NCBI GenBank assembly: GCA_029054535.1
Contig: JAIDFC010000031.1
Coordinates: forward strand, 1 to 42,491
Source of the DNA: Rikenella sp.
GTDB taxonomy: Bacteria; Bacteroidota; Bacteroidia; Bacteroidales; Rikenellaceae
Reading direction: 5' to 3'
DNA: 42,491 nt
The notes under the pieces are model-generated. The model ran no database searches. It was not told the DNA's origin and saw only the letters and a list, made by a program, of their open reading frames with translations. Position 1 is the first letter of the stretch, and each line of letters opens with the position of its first letter. A program made the translations under genes and the position numbers. Shown piece by piece: positions 8,831 through 18,363 of this stretch.

Positions 8831-8879
8831 GAACCAATAGCTATCGATTACTAAAACCGGAACCGTCAAAATACCCTAT

Positions 8880-9911
8880 ATGCGCAACCCCTACATCAGT
8901 TTTCTGCAAGCCTTCGGAATCCTGCTCGTCGTGGTCGGCCACGCCTTTCCGACCGACGGCCACGACAACCTGCTGTACCGATGGATCTACAGTTTCCATA
9001 TGCCGTTGTGGGTTTTCCTCTCCGGCTACCTGCTGCGGTACACCGCGCCGGAACCGAATCCGAGCGAGAGGTGTCCGCTGGTCGGGATCCCTTTCGGACC
9101 ATTCGTTGCCAAGAAGACGAGGCGATTGTTAATCCCTTATCTGCTTCTCTCCACGCTGGTCTTCGTCCCCAAAGCGTTCCTGAGCCGCTGGGCCGTCAAA
9201 CCTGTCGAACTATCTTGGAGCGCATACGTCGAGATGCTGCTCGTACCGTCGAAAAACGTAATCGTTTACTATTGGTTTCTGCCGACCATTTTTATCTTGC
9301 TGACCGGAACCGTACTGCTCGCCAAGGCGATATCGAAAGCTCGGATCGGCGGACGTATACCGCTTTGGACCTGGATCGCCGTCGCGTTAGGGCTTTCGGT
9401 CTTCAATCCGTTGGGCGGGGTGTCGTGGCTCAACCTGAGCGGGGTGGTGAAGTTCGGTTTCTTCTTCCTGCTCGGCATCGCCTACTGCACTTACCGAGAA
9501 CAAATCGACCGCACCCTGAACCTGCGCCACCCGTGGACCACGCTCGGCTGGGGAGCCACTTCCGTGGCGGCGGTTTTGATGGGATACGGGAGCCTCAACC
9601 CGCTGTTCGAACGACTCGCTGCCGTGTGCGGCATCCTCTTTGCGTTGTCTCTGGGACACGTCTACCTGCGGAGCGGGTGGCGTTTTCTGTCGCCGCTCGA
9701 CGGGTCGACCTACGCCATCTTTCTCTTCTCGTGGTTTCCGCAATCGACTCTGCGGGTGTTGCTCTACGACTGGAGCGAACTCTCCCCTTGGATCGGTGTC
9801 CCTCTGAGCACAGCGGCCGGAATCGCCGTACCGTGGTTCCTGTGGCAAGGCCTGCTATGGGCAAAACGGTGGCGGGCGGGACGCATTGCGACTATGTTAT
9901 GCGGGCAATAA
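8880..9911 (+). CDS. Acyltransferase-3 family membrane protein
   Basis: A 343-residue polytopic protein of the acyltransferase-3 family (OatA/WecH-like), which transfers acetyl or succinyl groups to sugars across the inner membrane. The N-terminus shows the family signature: SFLQAFGILLVVVGHAF with the catalytic-type His21, and then YSFHMPLWVFLSGYLLR. About ten hydrophobic helices follow. Compared with the polysaccharide operon it faces, it uses more GC-rich codons. It is convergent with that operon (57 bases apart), so it may modify the same polysaccharide. The ATG at 8880 begins directly at the conserved helix; an obvious promoter is not seen. Confidence 0.85.
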   Translation: MRNPYISFLQAFGILLVVVGHAFPTDGHDNLLYRWIYSFHMPLWVFLSGYLLRYTAPEPNPSERCPLVGIPFGPFVAKKTRRLLIPYLLLSTLVFVPKAFLSRWAVKPVELSWSAYVEMLLVPSKNVIVYYWFLPTIFILLTGTVLLAKAISKARIGGRIPLWTWIAVALGLSVFNPLGGVSWLNLSGVVKFGFFFLLGIAYCTYREQIDRTLNLRHPWTTLGWGATSVAAVLMGYGSLNPLFERLAAVCGILFALSLGHVYLRSGWRFLSPLDGSTYAIFLFSWFPQSTLRVLLYDWSELSPWIGVPLSTAAGIAVPWFLWQGLLWAKRWRAGRIATMLCGQ

Positions 9912-9968
9912 CCGACCTGAATCACCTCAAGACCGATGGAACTACTTTTATCCATTTCGATACATCCA

Positions 9969-10802
9969 TTATAACTTATCTTGTAGATACCGGTTAAAAA
10001 TGTCGCGATTCACTTGCCTACGCTCCCTATCGAACACCCAGCCATATTTATTGAAATAATAGACAATCGATTTTACATGAACCCACAATAGTTTAAGATT
10101 ACGATAAGATTCTTTATTATGAGCATGTACGATTGTAATATCGGGGAAAAAACGAGTTGTCCAACGATCCGAAGTGTAGATCCGCCGCGAGAGGTCTAGG
10201 TCTTCGCCATACATAAAGATGCGATCATCGAACAGTCCAAGCTCTCGTAATGTTTCCGTACGCAGAAACATGAAACATCCGGAACAAAACGGAACATCCA
10301 TCTCTCGGTCGTATCCGCTATCTCGCATCTCGAAACAGCGGTTGCGCTTTGCGGTGGAAGGCAAGAAACCCAGGAATCGTCGCCCGATCAAATCCATCGG
10401 CGTGGGCAATCGCTTACACAGGTATTGCAATCGCCCCTCCGGATAAATCACACGAGGCATCAGCCATCCGACCTCTGGATGATTGTCCATATATTCACAT
10501 AAGGTCTGAATGTCCTGTGATTGAAATTCGATGTCTGGATTAAGCACGATATGATATTCGGCACCGATCTCCAAAGCTTGCCGAATGGCGATGTTGTGGG
10601 CTGCTCCATATCCGACATTTCCTTGTCCGTGTATGTATTCGATTTTTGGGGATAAACCTCGTACGAGGTCGCCCAAAATTGGTTCGGACGAGTTATCGAC
10701 CACATAAATACGGTCGACCGCAGAGTCCACAGTACAGGCTATAACGGTCCGCAGTTGTTCCGGATCGGTCTGGTAGGTTACTATACTAGAGGTAATTCTC
10801 AT
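9969..10802 (-). CDS. GT2 glycosyltransferase, rhamnosyltransferase-like
   Basis: A 277-residue GT-A enzyme. It has the GT2 opening TSSIVTYQTD, VVDNSSE at about 35-40, GNVGYGAAHN and the metal/nucleotide motif VLNPDIE (Asp90). This layout resembles WbbL/RfbF-type rhamnosyltransferases, which add deoxysugars in O-antigen and capsule units; the sugar is not determined. The ATG at 10802 is chosen over a start four codons upstream because it makes an ATGA overlap with the stop of the preceding gene (10799-10801). It is the last gene of the minus-strand polysaccharide operon. Confidence 0.85.
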   Translation of the reverse strand: MRITSSIVTYQTDPEQLRTVIACTVDSAVDRIYVVDNSSEPILGDLVRGLSPKIEYIHGQGNVGYGAAHNIAIRQALEIGAEYHIVLNPDIEFQSQDIQTLCEYMDNHPEVGWLMPRVIYPEGRLQYLCKRLPTPMDLIGRRFLGFLPSTAKRNRCFEMRDSGYDREMDVPFCSGCFMFLRTETLRELGLFDDRIFMYGEDLDLSRRIYTSDRWTTRFFPDITIVHAHNKESYRNLKLLWVHVKSIVYYFNKYGWVFDRERRQVNRDIFNRYLQDKL

Positions 10803-11395
10803 ATCCGGCACCATGATTGTAAAGTTCGATCATAGTATTTCACCGAACAAGCAGGTTGCCCGACAGCGATAGTTTCCGCCGGTATATCTTTCGTAACGAC
10901 CGAGTTGGCTCCGACAATCGCACCGTTTCCGATGGTTACACCAGGTAATACAACAACTCCTTCACCAATCCATACATTATCGCCTATTCGGACAGAAGCA
11001 ATACGATAAGGCCGTTGAATAGGAGGAATGTTCGGATCCGTATCGTCCGCTGTACCTTTGTAACAACCGTGCGAGTTGTCCGAAATGTAGATATGTCCGG
11101 CCATCAGAACATTATTCCCAATCGTAACCTCGTGCATGGCACAGATATGCACATAATCGTTCAATTGCACTCGATTACCAAGATGCAAGGTTTTTGTCCG
11201 TCCATCAGGTGAAAACGCTTCCAATCGACATCCTACGCCGGTGGTCAAGTTTTTTCCCAGATCAATATAACGTTTCCCTCGAATATCGAACGGAAAACGA
11301 ATGAGTCGGGCCTGACGACACAACAATTTGGTACGCAGGAGCCACCAGGCCAAACGTAATTTCGCGATGAAACTATATGAGTTCTTTATTTGCAT
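10799..11395 (-). CDS. Hexapeptide-repeat O-acetyltransferase
   Basis: A left-handed beta-helix acetyltransferase of the WbbJ/maltose-acetyltransferase type, about 198 residues. Repeats such as LGNRVQLNDYVHI, IGNNVLMAGHIYI, RIGDNVWIGEGVVVLPGVTIGNGAIVGANSVVTKDI give the coil turns, and the His in SDNSHGCYKG is the expected catalytic base. It probably acetylates a sugar residue or nucleotide sugar for the polysaccharide. I prefer the ATG at 11395 (MQIKNSYSF), which overlaps the upstream gene by ten bases; an earlier ATG at 11422 (MDHIPIQ) is possible. Confidence 0.83.
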   Translation of the reverse strand: MQIKNSYSFIAKLRLAWWLLRTKLLCRQARLIRFPFDIRGKRYIDLGKNLTTGVGCRLEAFSPDGRTKTLHLGNRVQLNDYVHICAMHEVTIGNNVLMAGHIYISDNSHGCYKGTADDTDPNIPPIQRPYRIASVRIGDNVWIGEGVVVLPGVTIGNGAIVGANSVVTKDIPAETIAVGQPACSVKYYDRTLQSWCRI

Positions 11396-12201
11396 AATTT
11401 TCTGTATCGGGATATGATCCACCGTCGGATAAATTTAGCGATGGAGAAACTAACGGCAAACAGATAATACCCCAAAGATATATACTTGAACTTATAAGCA
11501 GTATGTATATTATACAGTTCGCCTTGTTCCATTTTGAGCAAATTGCCGGACAGTCCGCTCTCACCCCACCGAGCCTTATCAGTAATGGGTTCTGCTACAT
11601 TTTTCTGCATAAAAACAGCATGGCAGAGATAACTAACATTATTGAAAAAGAAACCTTCCTCGGCATATCGGAGTTCCTCATTGAACATGCCTGCTTTTTC
11701 GATTACATGGTGGCGAAAAATAACAGTCGGAGGCGAAAAATAATTTTTGGACACTTGTGCCCGAATAGTAATTCGAGTAGTTTCCCCTAACCGAATCAGA
11801 GAACCTTTCTGAAAATTATCAGATCCATAACCACACCCGAGCAGGTCCACTTCCGGATGTGCTGCCATGTATTCCATTTGGAGCGCAATTTTTCCCGGCA
11901 ACCATCGGTCATCCGAATCGTTAAAGGCGATGTATTCACCTTGAGCAACCCGCAAACCTGCATTACGCGCTGCTGCAGCACCCCCATTTCGTTGCCGAAT
12001 CAGCCGAATCTGCTTCTTGTACGGCGATTTGTCCAAGTAGTCTTGCACACAGCCAACCGAGTCATCCATTGACCCGTCGTCCACCAAAAGCAGTTCCCAG
12101 GAGTATGGATTCCCAGCACATTCACGGACCACAGAATCGACAGACTCCTCTACGGTGGTCGCTGAATTATAGATGGGAATAATTATTGATATGTCAAACA
12201 T
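11386..12201 (-). CDS. GT2 glycosyltransferase
   Basis: A 271-residue GT-A enzyme with the standard GT2 signatures: IIIPIYNSATTVEESVDSV, LLLVDDGSMDDS at 37-47, RNGGAAAARNAG and the DSDD metal site at 95-98 followed by RW. A C-terminal hydrophobic and basic tail (YYLFAVSFSIAKFIRRW) could anchor it to the membrane. The start codon shares one base with the stop of the polymerase gene (TAATG at 12199-12203). Donor and acceptor are unknown. Confidence 0.87.
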   Translation of the reverse strand: MFDISIIIPIYNSATTVEESVDSVVRECAGNPYSWELLLVDDGSMDDSVGCVQDYLDKSPYKKQIRLIRQRNGGAAAARNAGLRVAQGEYIAFNDSDDRWLPGKIALQMEYMAAHPEVDLLGCGYGSDNFQKGSLIRLGETTRITIRAQVSKNYFSPPTVIFRHHVIEKAGMFNEELRYAEEGFFFNNVSYLCHAVFMQKNVAEPITDKARWGESGLSGNLLKMEQGELYNIHTAYKFKYISLGYYLFAVSFSIAKFIRRWIISRYRKLCK

Positions 12202-13289
12202 TATCCGAAAACGGTTTTATAAGGTACATAAAGGTCGTAATAACCACCGGTCGTAACAGTGTACAACCGAAGAGCAATATACGCGAAAGATACCAGAATA
12301 GCAAACAAGCGTAACGGACGACCATTAATCGATCGAATAATATACGGAAGTATAATGATCTGCAAGATATCGAACGAATAACCCAACCGAGCCAAACCTG
12401 CACTGATGGTGATAGTCATCAAAAATATAACCGCTCCCAACCAATACAAATTCAAATATCCCCGAAATTCCGGATACTTTCTTTCGATACGTTTAACTAC
12501 AATAAGGGCTACAACAATCAATAAAAGTTTACTGAAAAAAGCTTTGGCAATAATAATCGGCATGGATTGGCTTAGCCCAAAAGTCTCACCACGCAATTCA
12601 CCAGTATAAGCATCGATTTTCATCTGGATTGCCCCTCCGACTAAAGAACCGAACGATTGCATGATTGCATCGGCTACACCGGCAAGTCCGATAGCTACTA
12701 ATACTCCGAGAATCATGACCCACGCCGATATACGCCACTGATAAACCCAATAAGCTAACAAAAATATAATCGAAGAGCGATGAAACAGCGAGGCACTGAA
12801 CAAACAAATGACAAATGGCCAAAATCTTCGATCTCGAATAAAAAGAATCGAATAAAGCAAAATAGCACCCGCTATAGTCTGCCTTACGAAAAAGACACCT
12901 GCATAATTAATTCCAAACCAAAATAATAATGAAAAAATCGGATAAGGACTTAATCGCCAAATTGCCGTACTTTGAAACAAGAAAATAATCACTGCACAAA
13001 AGAATAACATCACTGTATATTCAGTTGTGATGGATTTAGTCAATCCAGCCAAAAAAGTATATCCGATTTCAAAGTTACTTTCCGGCATCCAAGTGTTAGA
13101 AGGAATCGACTGAAAAAAGGTAAGATACGCAGTCCAATCGGTACCTCGTTCCCACCGTAAAAACGACATGGCAAACAGCCCAAAGCAAAGCATGACATAA
13201 AGTTTCAGTACATCATGTCGCTTAAGGCCGTACAATTCGAGAAAACTATACAGTGCAATAATCAAGAATATGCCATAGTAAAATAACAT
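12201..13289 (-). CDS. wzy: EpsG-like polysaccharide polymerase (Wzy)
   Basis: A strongly hydrophobic protein of about 362 residues with roughly ten membrane helices. The segment LRWERGTDWTAYLTFF matches the R..GTDW..Y...F motif of the EpsG family, which polymerises lipid-linked repeat units at the outer face of the inner membrane. It is the only polymerase candidate in the operon, which also encodes the flippase, so a Wzx/Wzy-type pathway is likely. The ATG at 13289 (MLFYYGIFL) is chosen because it forms a TAATG junction with the upstream gene; a longer start at 13334 would add 15 residues. Confidence 0.8.
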   Translation of the reverse strand: MLFYYGIFLIIALYSFLELYGLKRHDVLKLYVMLCFGLFAMSFLRWERGTDWTAYLTFFQSIPSNTWMPESNFEIGYTFLAGLTKSITTEYTVMLFFCAVIIFLFQSTAIWRLSPYPIFSLLFWFGINYAGVFFVRQTIAGAILLYSILFIRDRRFWPFVICLFSASLFHRSSIIFLLAYWVYQWRISAWVMILGVLVAIGLAGVADAIMQSFGSLVGGAIQMKIDAYTGELRGETFGLSQSMPIIIAKAFFSKLLLIVVALIVVKRIERKYPEFRGYLNLYWLGAVIFLMTITISAGLARLGYSFDILQIIILPYIIRSINGRPLRLFAILVSFAYIALRLYTVTTGGYYDLYVPYKTVFG

Positions 13290-14461
13290 TACAACCAATT
13301 TATGGTACTTAACGCTGTTTTCAACTCTGCGCATAAGACCTCGGGGCTCATCTTATGGCGCAATTCGTCGAAATCAATCGCTGAACATTGTAACTCGCCT
13401 TGTCCGAGCTGTTCAATAAGATGAAGCAAGTGCGATGTATCCTCTGCCAAGAATCCAAAATTTCCATATTTATTGAATAAATACGAAAAATAATCATTCC
13501 GCAGCGAAACAATTGGCCGGGCCTTATCTACTGCATCCATTACAGCACCGCTGGCAATCATCCTGTAACTATCTGTCGGATAAAGAAACAATATATAATC
13601 AAGCCGTTCGATACGCTCCCGAAATTCTTCGTCTTCCAACGGAGCTATACCTTTATTGCAAGGTAAATCCACCCCGAAACGTTCCAACGGCTCAATATCG
13701 GCAAAAATACGACCTGTAACTGTAAGTTTTACCTTTTTCATAGCCTGAAGCCTCTCTGCCAACACACATAAAGTATCATATCCTTTAGCCTCGGTCAATA
13801 CGCCTACGGTTCCGATTTGCAACGGTTTATTCACTTCAACTCTCGGCCTTGTCGAACCAAAAATATAACTGTGATCGACCGAAATAAACCGTTCAGCCAA
13901 CTCCGGACTCACAGTTTGGCGAATATGGAATAAAATCGAATCTCCCATTACGACAAAATAAAGGCGTGATTTACGTTTAGAGGCCAAGAAGAACCTGACT
14001 GCTATTTTTCGTTGTAATTTAACGAAAAATCCACCCCAATTCTTCTTATCCAAAATGAATTCCATCTCGCCATGACAACAAATCAATACTCGCCGCTGGA
14101 ATATTCGACATAACCAATCCACGGCCAACAGAGAAAAAAGATTGTTGTAGTTGAATAACAACAACTTTTCCGCTCCGGCACACAAAACAATACGGATATT
14201 CTGGAACGCACTTAATAGAAGGCGCAATATGTTATTTATACGAGAAAATCCTCCCCCCCAAACCCATAAAGATTTATGATGAATCCGTGATCGATCGATA
14301 GAACACCGTTCCAACAGTTGATCCACCCGCTTCCGACTACTGCAACCACTATGGTATTCCACTCGATCATATACCAAAGCACACATCGTCAAAAGCGATG
14401 CGTTGAATTGTTCATGTATGGTGTGGTGCGAATAGGTGTCTATATACCGTATCGTTTTCAT
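13289..14461 (-). CDS. GT4-like (GT-B) glycosyltransferase
   Basis: A 390-residue protein with a two-domain GT-B look. The second half has the Rossmann-type opening LQIGTVGVLTEAKGYDTL, then KLTVTGRI, and DYILFLYPTDSYRMIASGAVMDAVDKARPIVSL, where retaining GT4 enzymes have their E-x7-E donor region. The canonical EGxPxxxxE is not obvious, so it is a divergent member. Codon use is AT-rich like the rest of the operon. It overlaps both neighbours by a single base (14461 and 13289), pointing to tight translational coupling. Confidence 0.75.
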   Translation of the reverse strand: MKTIRYIDTYSHHTIHEQFNASLLTMCALVYDRVEYHSGCSSRKRVDQLLERCSIDRSRIHHKSLWVWGGGFSRINNILRLLLSAFQNIRIVLCAGAEKLLLFNYNNLFSLLAVDWLCRIFQRRVLICCHGEMEFILDKKNWGGFFVKLQRKIAVRFFLASKRKSRLYFVVMGDSILFHIRQTVSPELAERFISVDHSYIFGSTRPRVEVNKPLQIGTVGVLTEAKGYDTLCVLAERLQAMKKVKLTVTGRIFADIEPLERFGVDLPCNKGIAPLEDEEFRERIERLDYILFLYPTDSYRMIASGAVMDAVDKARPIVSLRNDYFSYLFNKYGNFGFLAEDTSHLLHLIEQLGQGELQCSAIDFDELRHKMSPEVLCAELKTALSTINWL

Positions 14462-15351
14462 TAATCCGCGAATCTTTTACCTTTTTTGAGACGGTAACCC
14501 CACCGAAAAACAAAATTAGGCAACAAACTAATTATCAGGTGTTTGAATGAACGGCTTCCATAATTAACCACCATCGTTCGACACACATAGCAGCCGTATC
14601 CTTGAGCGACCACAGTCAAATTGAATGGCACGTGTTCGCACATCGCCTCAAACAAACGACTGCGGTGATTAGGTTGCGCACGATAATTGTGATCTTTAAT
14701 CACACCCCATTTATATACCCCGACCCCTCCAAAAGCGGATAAACACGAGACATACTCTTGGTTTCGGATTCGGCGTGTGATACGTTTGCTTTCAAAAAAC
14801 AATTCATCTTGCTTCTGATCCGGTTTATTTTCACATCCTTCAGGCACGTAGGCGTACAGATCAAAAAAATAAGGGAATTTCGAACAATAATAACGATTCC
14901 CATTGGCAAATAACCCTCCCCAATCGGATGGAGCTTTTTCGATCGAAGTAACAATCCCCTCCACCGAGAAATCCTGAACATCCACATCCACTACAATCAA
15001 ATAGTCCGGCTCCCAATCTAACGACCGCACATAATCCATGTACATATTCCGATAACAGGCCATTTTCTCAATGCGATGCAATGAAGTAGCCGGATTCTTA
15101 TTCTCTGTCGAAACCTGGGGAATCGTTACCGTACCAAAATCATTTATCACTGCCTCAACTCCCGGACTCCGTATCGCCCACTGTTTCAATGTCTCTTTCG
15201 TATCGTCTTTACTATCGTTCTCGATCACCACAACTTGAGACCGGACAAATCGACTCCGCAAAGATTCGATACGCGGGATATTGCGAATCAATGATTCATT
15301 GCAATCTCGTGCTAATGCGGCGATAACAATACTTTTCTCAATCATTAACAT
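14461..15351 (-). CDS. Glycosyltransferase, Anp1/CAP59-like GT-A fold
   Basis: A 296-residue protein. It has IENDSKDDT at 44-51, which is typical of mannosyltransferases of the Anp1/CAP59 type, and an acidic DxD site VVDVDV with Asp122 and Asp124. A positively charged tail ends the protein. It is likely to transfer a sugar onto the repeat unit; linkage and donor are unknown. Two ATGs lie close together (15351 and 15345); either is possible, and no ribosome site decides. A 66-base gap separates it from the upstream GT8-like gene, the longest in the operon. Confidence 0.72.
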   Translation of the reverse strand: MLMIEKSIVIAALARDCNESLIRNIPRIESLRSRFVRSQVVVIENDSKDDTKETLKQWAIRSPGVEAVINDFGTVTIPQVSTENKNPATSLHRIEKMACYRNMYMDYVRSLDWEPDYLIVVDVDVQDFSVEGIVTSIEKAPSDWGGLFANGNRYYCSKFPYFFDLYAYVPEGCENKPDQKQDELFFESKRITRRIRNQEYVSCLSAFGGVGVYKWGVIKDHNYRAQPNHRSRLFEAMCEHVPFNLTVVAQGYGCYVCRTMVVNYGSRSFKHLIISLLPNFVFRWGYRLKKGKRFAD

Positions 15352-15417
15352 TTTTTGGGATGATGTATATGAAATATGCAGTCAGCGATTGAGTAATGAA
15401 CTCAATAATAACTTTTT

Positions 15418-16656
15418 TCAATCTTTGGGAAACTTCTTAATTAGGAACCGCTGATTCTCATAACGAGTCAACTCTGTCAGATTATTGAGCAATGCCATGT
15501 AGTACCGAATGCCGAACGTCTTCTTCACCAGACATAACAATTGTCGGAGCAAGATTACAAATCTTCCTTTCTTTGCCGTCTCACCGGGAGAAAAAGTCTT
15601 AAAAGCAGAACTCTTAATCCCACTCAATAATTTATTGGTTTGTAACAATCGATATATACGACTCTCTACAGCAAACGGATTAGGATCAGCAACTTTTTGT
15701 TCTAAAGAACGATAGATCCGTCGATGAATGGGCATAATATTTTCACCATTCTCAAACGAATTAAATGAATAGCATAATTTACTAAATTTATCATATCCAT
15801 TTCGGTATTCTGCCACCACATATTCATCGATCAACGGCTTGAATGACGGAAATTGTTCAATACCATACTTAGAATGCCTACGGTTGAGTACGGTAGGATT
15901 GAACGGGTCGAAGCCCGAAAAGTGGAAGAATAACAGCGGGAACAGTTCTTTCGATTCCGTATTCCGGATCATATATGTCCCCTCTGCTGTGATCTCCAAT
16001 TCCCGTTCGTGCAGGTTCCATATGGCAGGATTGATTCCCATATGATGGGTAATGTGTACATCGTTCGGGAAAAAACCAGGAACAAAATCAAGCCATTTCT
16101 GGTCTACATGCAATCCATCTATCGGATCAGCATAACATTTATTTTCCAGTCGATTACACCACCATTCGACGATTTTCCGCCCTACCTCATCGTTTTTTAT
16201 AGCCCCAAAACCTAAGTTGTAAATCCCTACCCACAATAATTCTTCTTCGGGTACGGAACCAGTATAGTCAATCTGAATATTACAATAATGCGGACTCAAC
16301 ACGATCGATTTAGCTTCAAGCATCGAAAAAACTGGTGTCAGGTCTGCCATGACATACATGTCCGGATCCAGATATATTACCCGATCATATCCGGCCTTGA
16401 ACAATTTAGCAAAACAAAATGGTTTGATCGAAGTTGAAAACTCAATTACACTATACTTAAAAGCCATTTGCCGCCAAGCCGGAATCCACTCCTCGTCCAG
16501 TTCGACCACCGAATCGGGCACTTCGGGTGAGTCTTTCAAGTCGGAGATGAACAGAAAGAAATCGACGTCCGGATTGTGCCGACAGACAGTCTCTTGGAGG
16601 GTCAATGCCTGCGCCAGATAATTTTTGGCGCAGATGGTAAATATCGCGTTTTTCAT
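15418..16656 (-). CDS. GT8-like glycosyltransferase
   Basis: A 412-residue enzyme. The start MKNAIFTICAKNYLAQALTL and the metal site VIYLDPDMYV with Asp97 and Asp99 resemble the GT8-like group often found in Bacteroidetes capsule loci. These use nucleotide sugars with retention of configuration. The start overlaps the stop of the gene before it by four bases (ATGA, 16653-16656). Its C-terminal 90 residues are basic and of unknown function. Specificity is not readable. Confidence 0.82.
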   Translation of the reverse strand: MKNAIFTICAKNYLAQALTLQETVCRHNPDVDFFLFISDLKDSPEVPDSVVELDEEWIPAWRQMAFKYSVIEFSTSIKPFCFAKLFKAGYDRVIYLDPDMYVMADLTPVFSMLEAKSIVLSPHYCNIQIDYTGSVPEEELLWVGIYNLGFGAIKNDEVGRKIVEWWCNRLENKCYADPIDGLHVDQKWLDFVPGFFPNDVHITHHMGINPAIWNLHERELEITAEGTYMIRNTESKELFPLLFFHFSGFDPFNPTVLNRRHSKYGIEQFPSFKPLIDEYVVAEYRNGYDKFSKLCYSFNSFENGENIMPIHRRIYRSLEQKVADPNPFAVESRIYRLLQTNKLLSGIKSSAFKTFSPGETAKKGRFVILLRQLLCLVKKTFGIRYYMALLNNLTELTRYENQRFLIKKFPKD

Positions 16657-17486
16657 AGACTGCGTTGAGGTGTTTTTTTCCGCAAACCGTCATAAAAGCC
16701 CAAAATAATGGCTTTGAGTTTTTTCCATTTATTCTGTTCGCCCAAGATGATTTTTGGAATTCCTCGGATCAAAAAAGTGTGTACGAAAAAATCCTTTTGA
16801 GCAAATAATCGAGGATATTCTTTCCACATAATAACGAAATTCCGTGTTATGTGATAACACCGAAATGCCGAATAGTTAAGCGTATGGAATCCCCATCGTG
16901 TTTTCGTCAGATTTCCATATTGCTGTTGAAGTTCTATTTCGGGGATGATATATGTATTATATCCCTGTTCCTTAGCCCGATAACAGATCTCTATGTCCAC
17001 GGCATCAATGCCGAAATCCTCGCGAAATCCGTTTATCTCAAGTATTTTCTGCACATCGTACACGCTGCCGGAAGTAATGACATCCGGATAAAGAAACGGT
17101 TCGCAATCAGCCGGGACCAAATGATTCGGATTGACTCCGAATATCGCGCTCCGAGGGTTGGAATCTATCAGTTTTTCGACAATTGGAACCAGGTTCGTAA
17201 GTCGATTTGCAAAACGGCTATCCTGGTCCAAGGTCAATAGATGCGTATAGCCATTGCAGGCACACCATTCGAGGACTTTATTCAACGGTTTTGCGATAAG
17301 CAAATTTTCCCCGGTTCCCATGACCAGCACATCGTTCGGTTCGGTCAAACGCTCTAAGCTAGGTGTCCCTCCCGGAGTATTATCCCAAACGATCAATTGT
17401 CCGACACATTGTCGATAACTCTCCAAATTGTCGGCAAGTTCATTGAGATCGGGGTTATAAATTATAACAACAGCGGCTAATCTCAT
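16653..17486 (-). CDS. GT2 rhamnosyltransferase-like glycosyltransferase
   Basis: A 277-residue GT2 enzyme of the RfbF/RhaT type: AAVVIIYNPDLNEL, IVWDNTPGG, and LLTLDQDSRF (DQD) near residue 95. Later it has a conserved block DFGIDAVDIEICYRAKEQGY. The ATG at 17486 shares a base with the upstream stop (TGATG); a GTG one codon earlier is also in frame. It is likely to add a deoxyhexose, but that is by family analogy only. Confidence 0.84.
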   Translation of the reverse strand: MRLAAVVIIYNPDLNELADNLESYRQCVGQLIVWDNTPGGTPSLERLTEPNDVLVMGTGENLLIAKPLNKVLEWCACNGYTHLLTLDQDSRFANRLTNLVPIVEKLIDSNPRSAIFGVNPNHLVPADCEPFLYPDVITSGSVYDVQKILEINGFREDFGIDAVDIEICYRAKEQGYNTYIIPEIELQQQYGNLTKTRWGFHTLNYSAFRCYHITRNFVIMWKEYPRLFAQKDFFVHTFLIRGIPKIILGEQNKWKKLKAIILGFYDGLRKKTPQRSL

Positions 17487-18355
17487 CACAAAACACTGTA
17501 TAATACGGCGTTCAGAAGTTTAACCGAAGATTTTTCCGTTCTGAGTTTATGCCGAATAAACATACTTGTTAAGAACTCTGCTATAAACCCTTCGCCTCGC
17601 GCAAAAACTTTTTCCCTCATCGGATCGATCAACAGTTCTTTGTCCACTAATGATTTTTCGTGAGTCTGCAAAACATCAAATAGCATCGAAGCATACCGTT
17701 CGAATACATCTCGTCGCATGATGGTCATGTTTCCGTAGTACGATTCGTTGGAATGCAGGGAGGCTATGAAATCGGGAAAATAGTCGGGATATTTTCGGGC
17801 AATGATTTCTTGGACGAGTTCCATGATGACTTCGCCAAAGATATTTTTGAATAATATACCAAATTCAACGCCACTATGCTTTACAGGCTTAAGAGCATAT
17901 ACGGTATATTTCCCTCGAGCAATACTTCGGCTGATGTCGGTAGAAAATTCATGGGCCAAACGGAGGAAATCATTTTCACGATCGACATAGTGTGCGTTCC
18001 AATCCGTGAGCCAACCTCCGATATGTCGAAACGGCATCAGATAGATTGCCAAATAATATTTGATCTTCTCTATAAAATTTCGTCGTGTTTTCGGTCTTTT
18101 CATCGAAAATACTCTTCGATAATGGCACAGACCGATATAATCCGAATCCCGGTCGTTTTTCCAGGCCCAATAAGCGGCTGTCATTTCACAATAAAGCGGA
18201 TTTTTCCGACTGATATTGTCTCCGGTATCGTCGCCAATCGTTCCCGGAATATCGACTTCGGACAACGCTTTGCCTACGTGGATCGGACGATAGACCGAAC
18301 CGCTCACGATGGGCGCTGGCTTATGGTAAGCCACGTAGATAGTAACCTTGGGCAT
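17486..18355 (-). CDS. DUF4422 capsular polysaccharide protein
   Basis: A 289-residue protein of the DUF4422 family, recognised by IYVAYHKPAPI near the start, GDDTGDNISRKNPLYCEMTAAYWAWKN and YIGLCHYRRVF. Members sit in capsule and O-antigen loci across bacteria and are thought to be glycosyltransferases. It directly follows glf (8-base gap), so an action on galactofuranose-containing units is possible but not shown. No signal peptide or membrane helix is evident. Confidence 0.82.
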   Translation of the reverse strand: MPKVTIYVAYHKPAPIVSGSVYRPIHVGKALSEVDIPGTIGDDTGDNISRKNPLYCEMTAAYWAWKNDRDSDYIGLCHYRRVFSMKRPKTRRNFIEKIKYYLAIYLMPFRHIGGWLTDWNAHYVDRENDFLRLAHEFSTDISRSIARGKYTVYALKPVKHSGVEFGILFKNIFGEVIMELVQEIIARKYPDYFPDFIASLHSNESYYGNMTIMRRDVFERYASMLFDVLQTHEKSLVDKELLIDPMREKVFARGEGFIAEFLTSMFIRHKLRTEKSSVKLLNAVLYSVL

Positions 18356-18363
18356 GACAATGC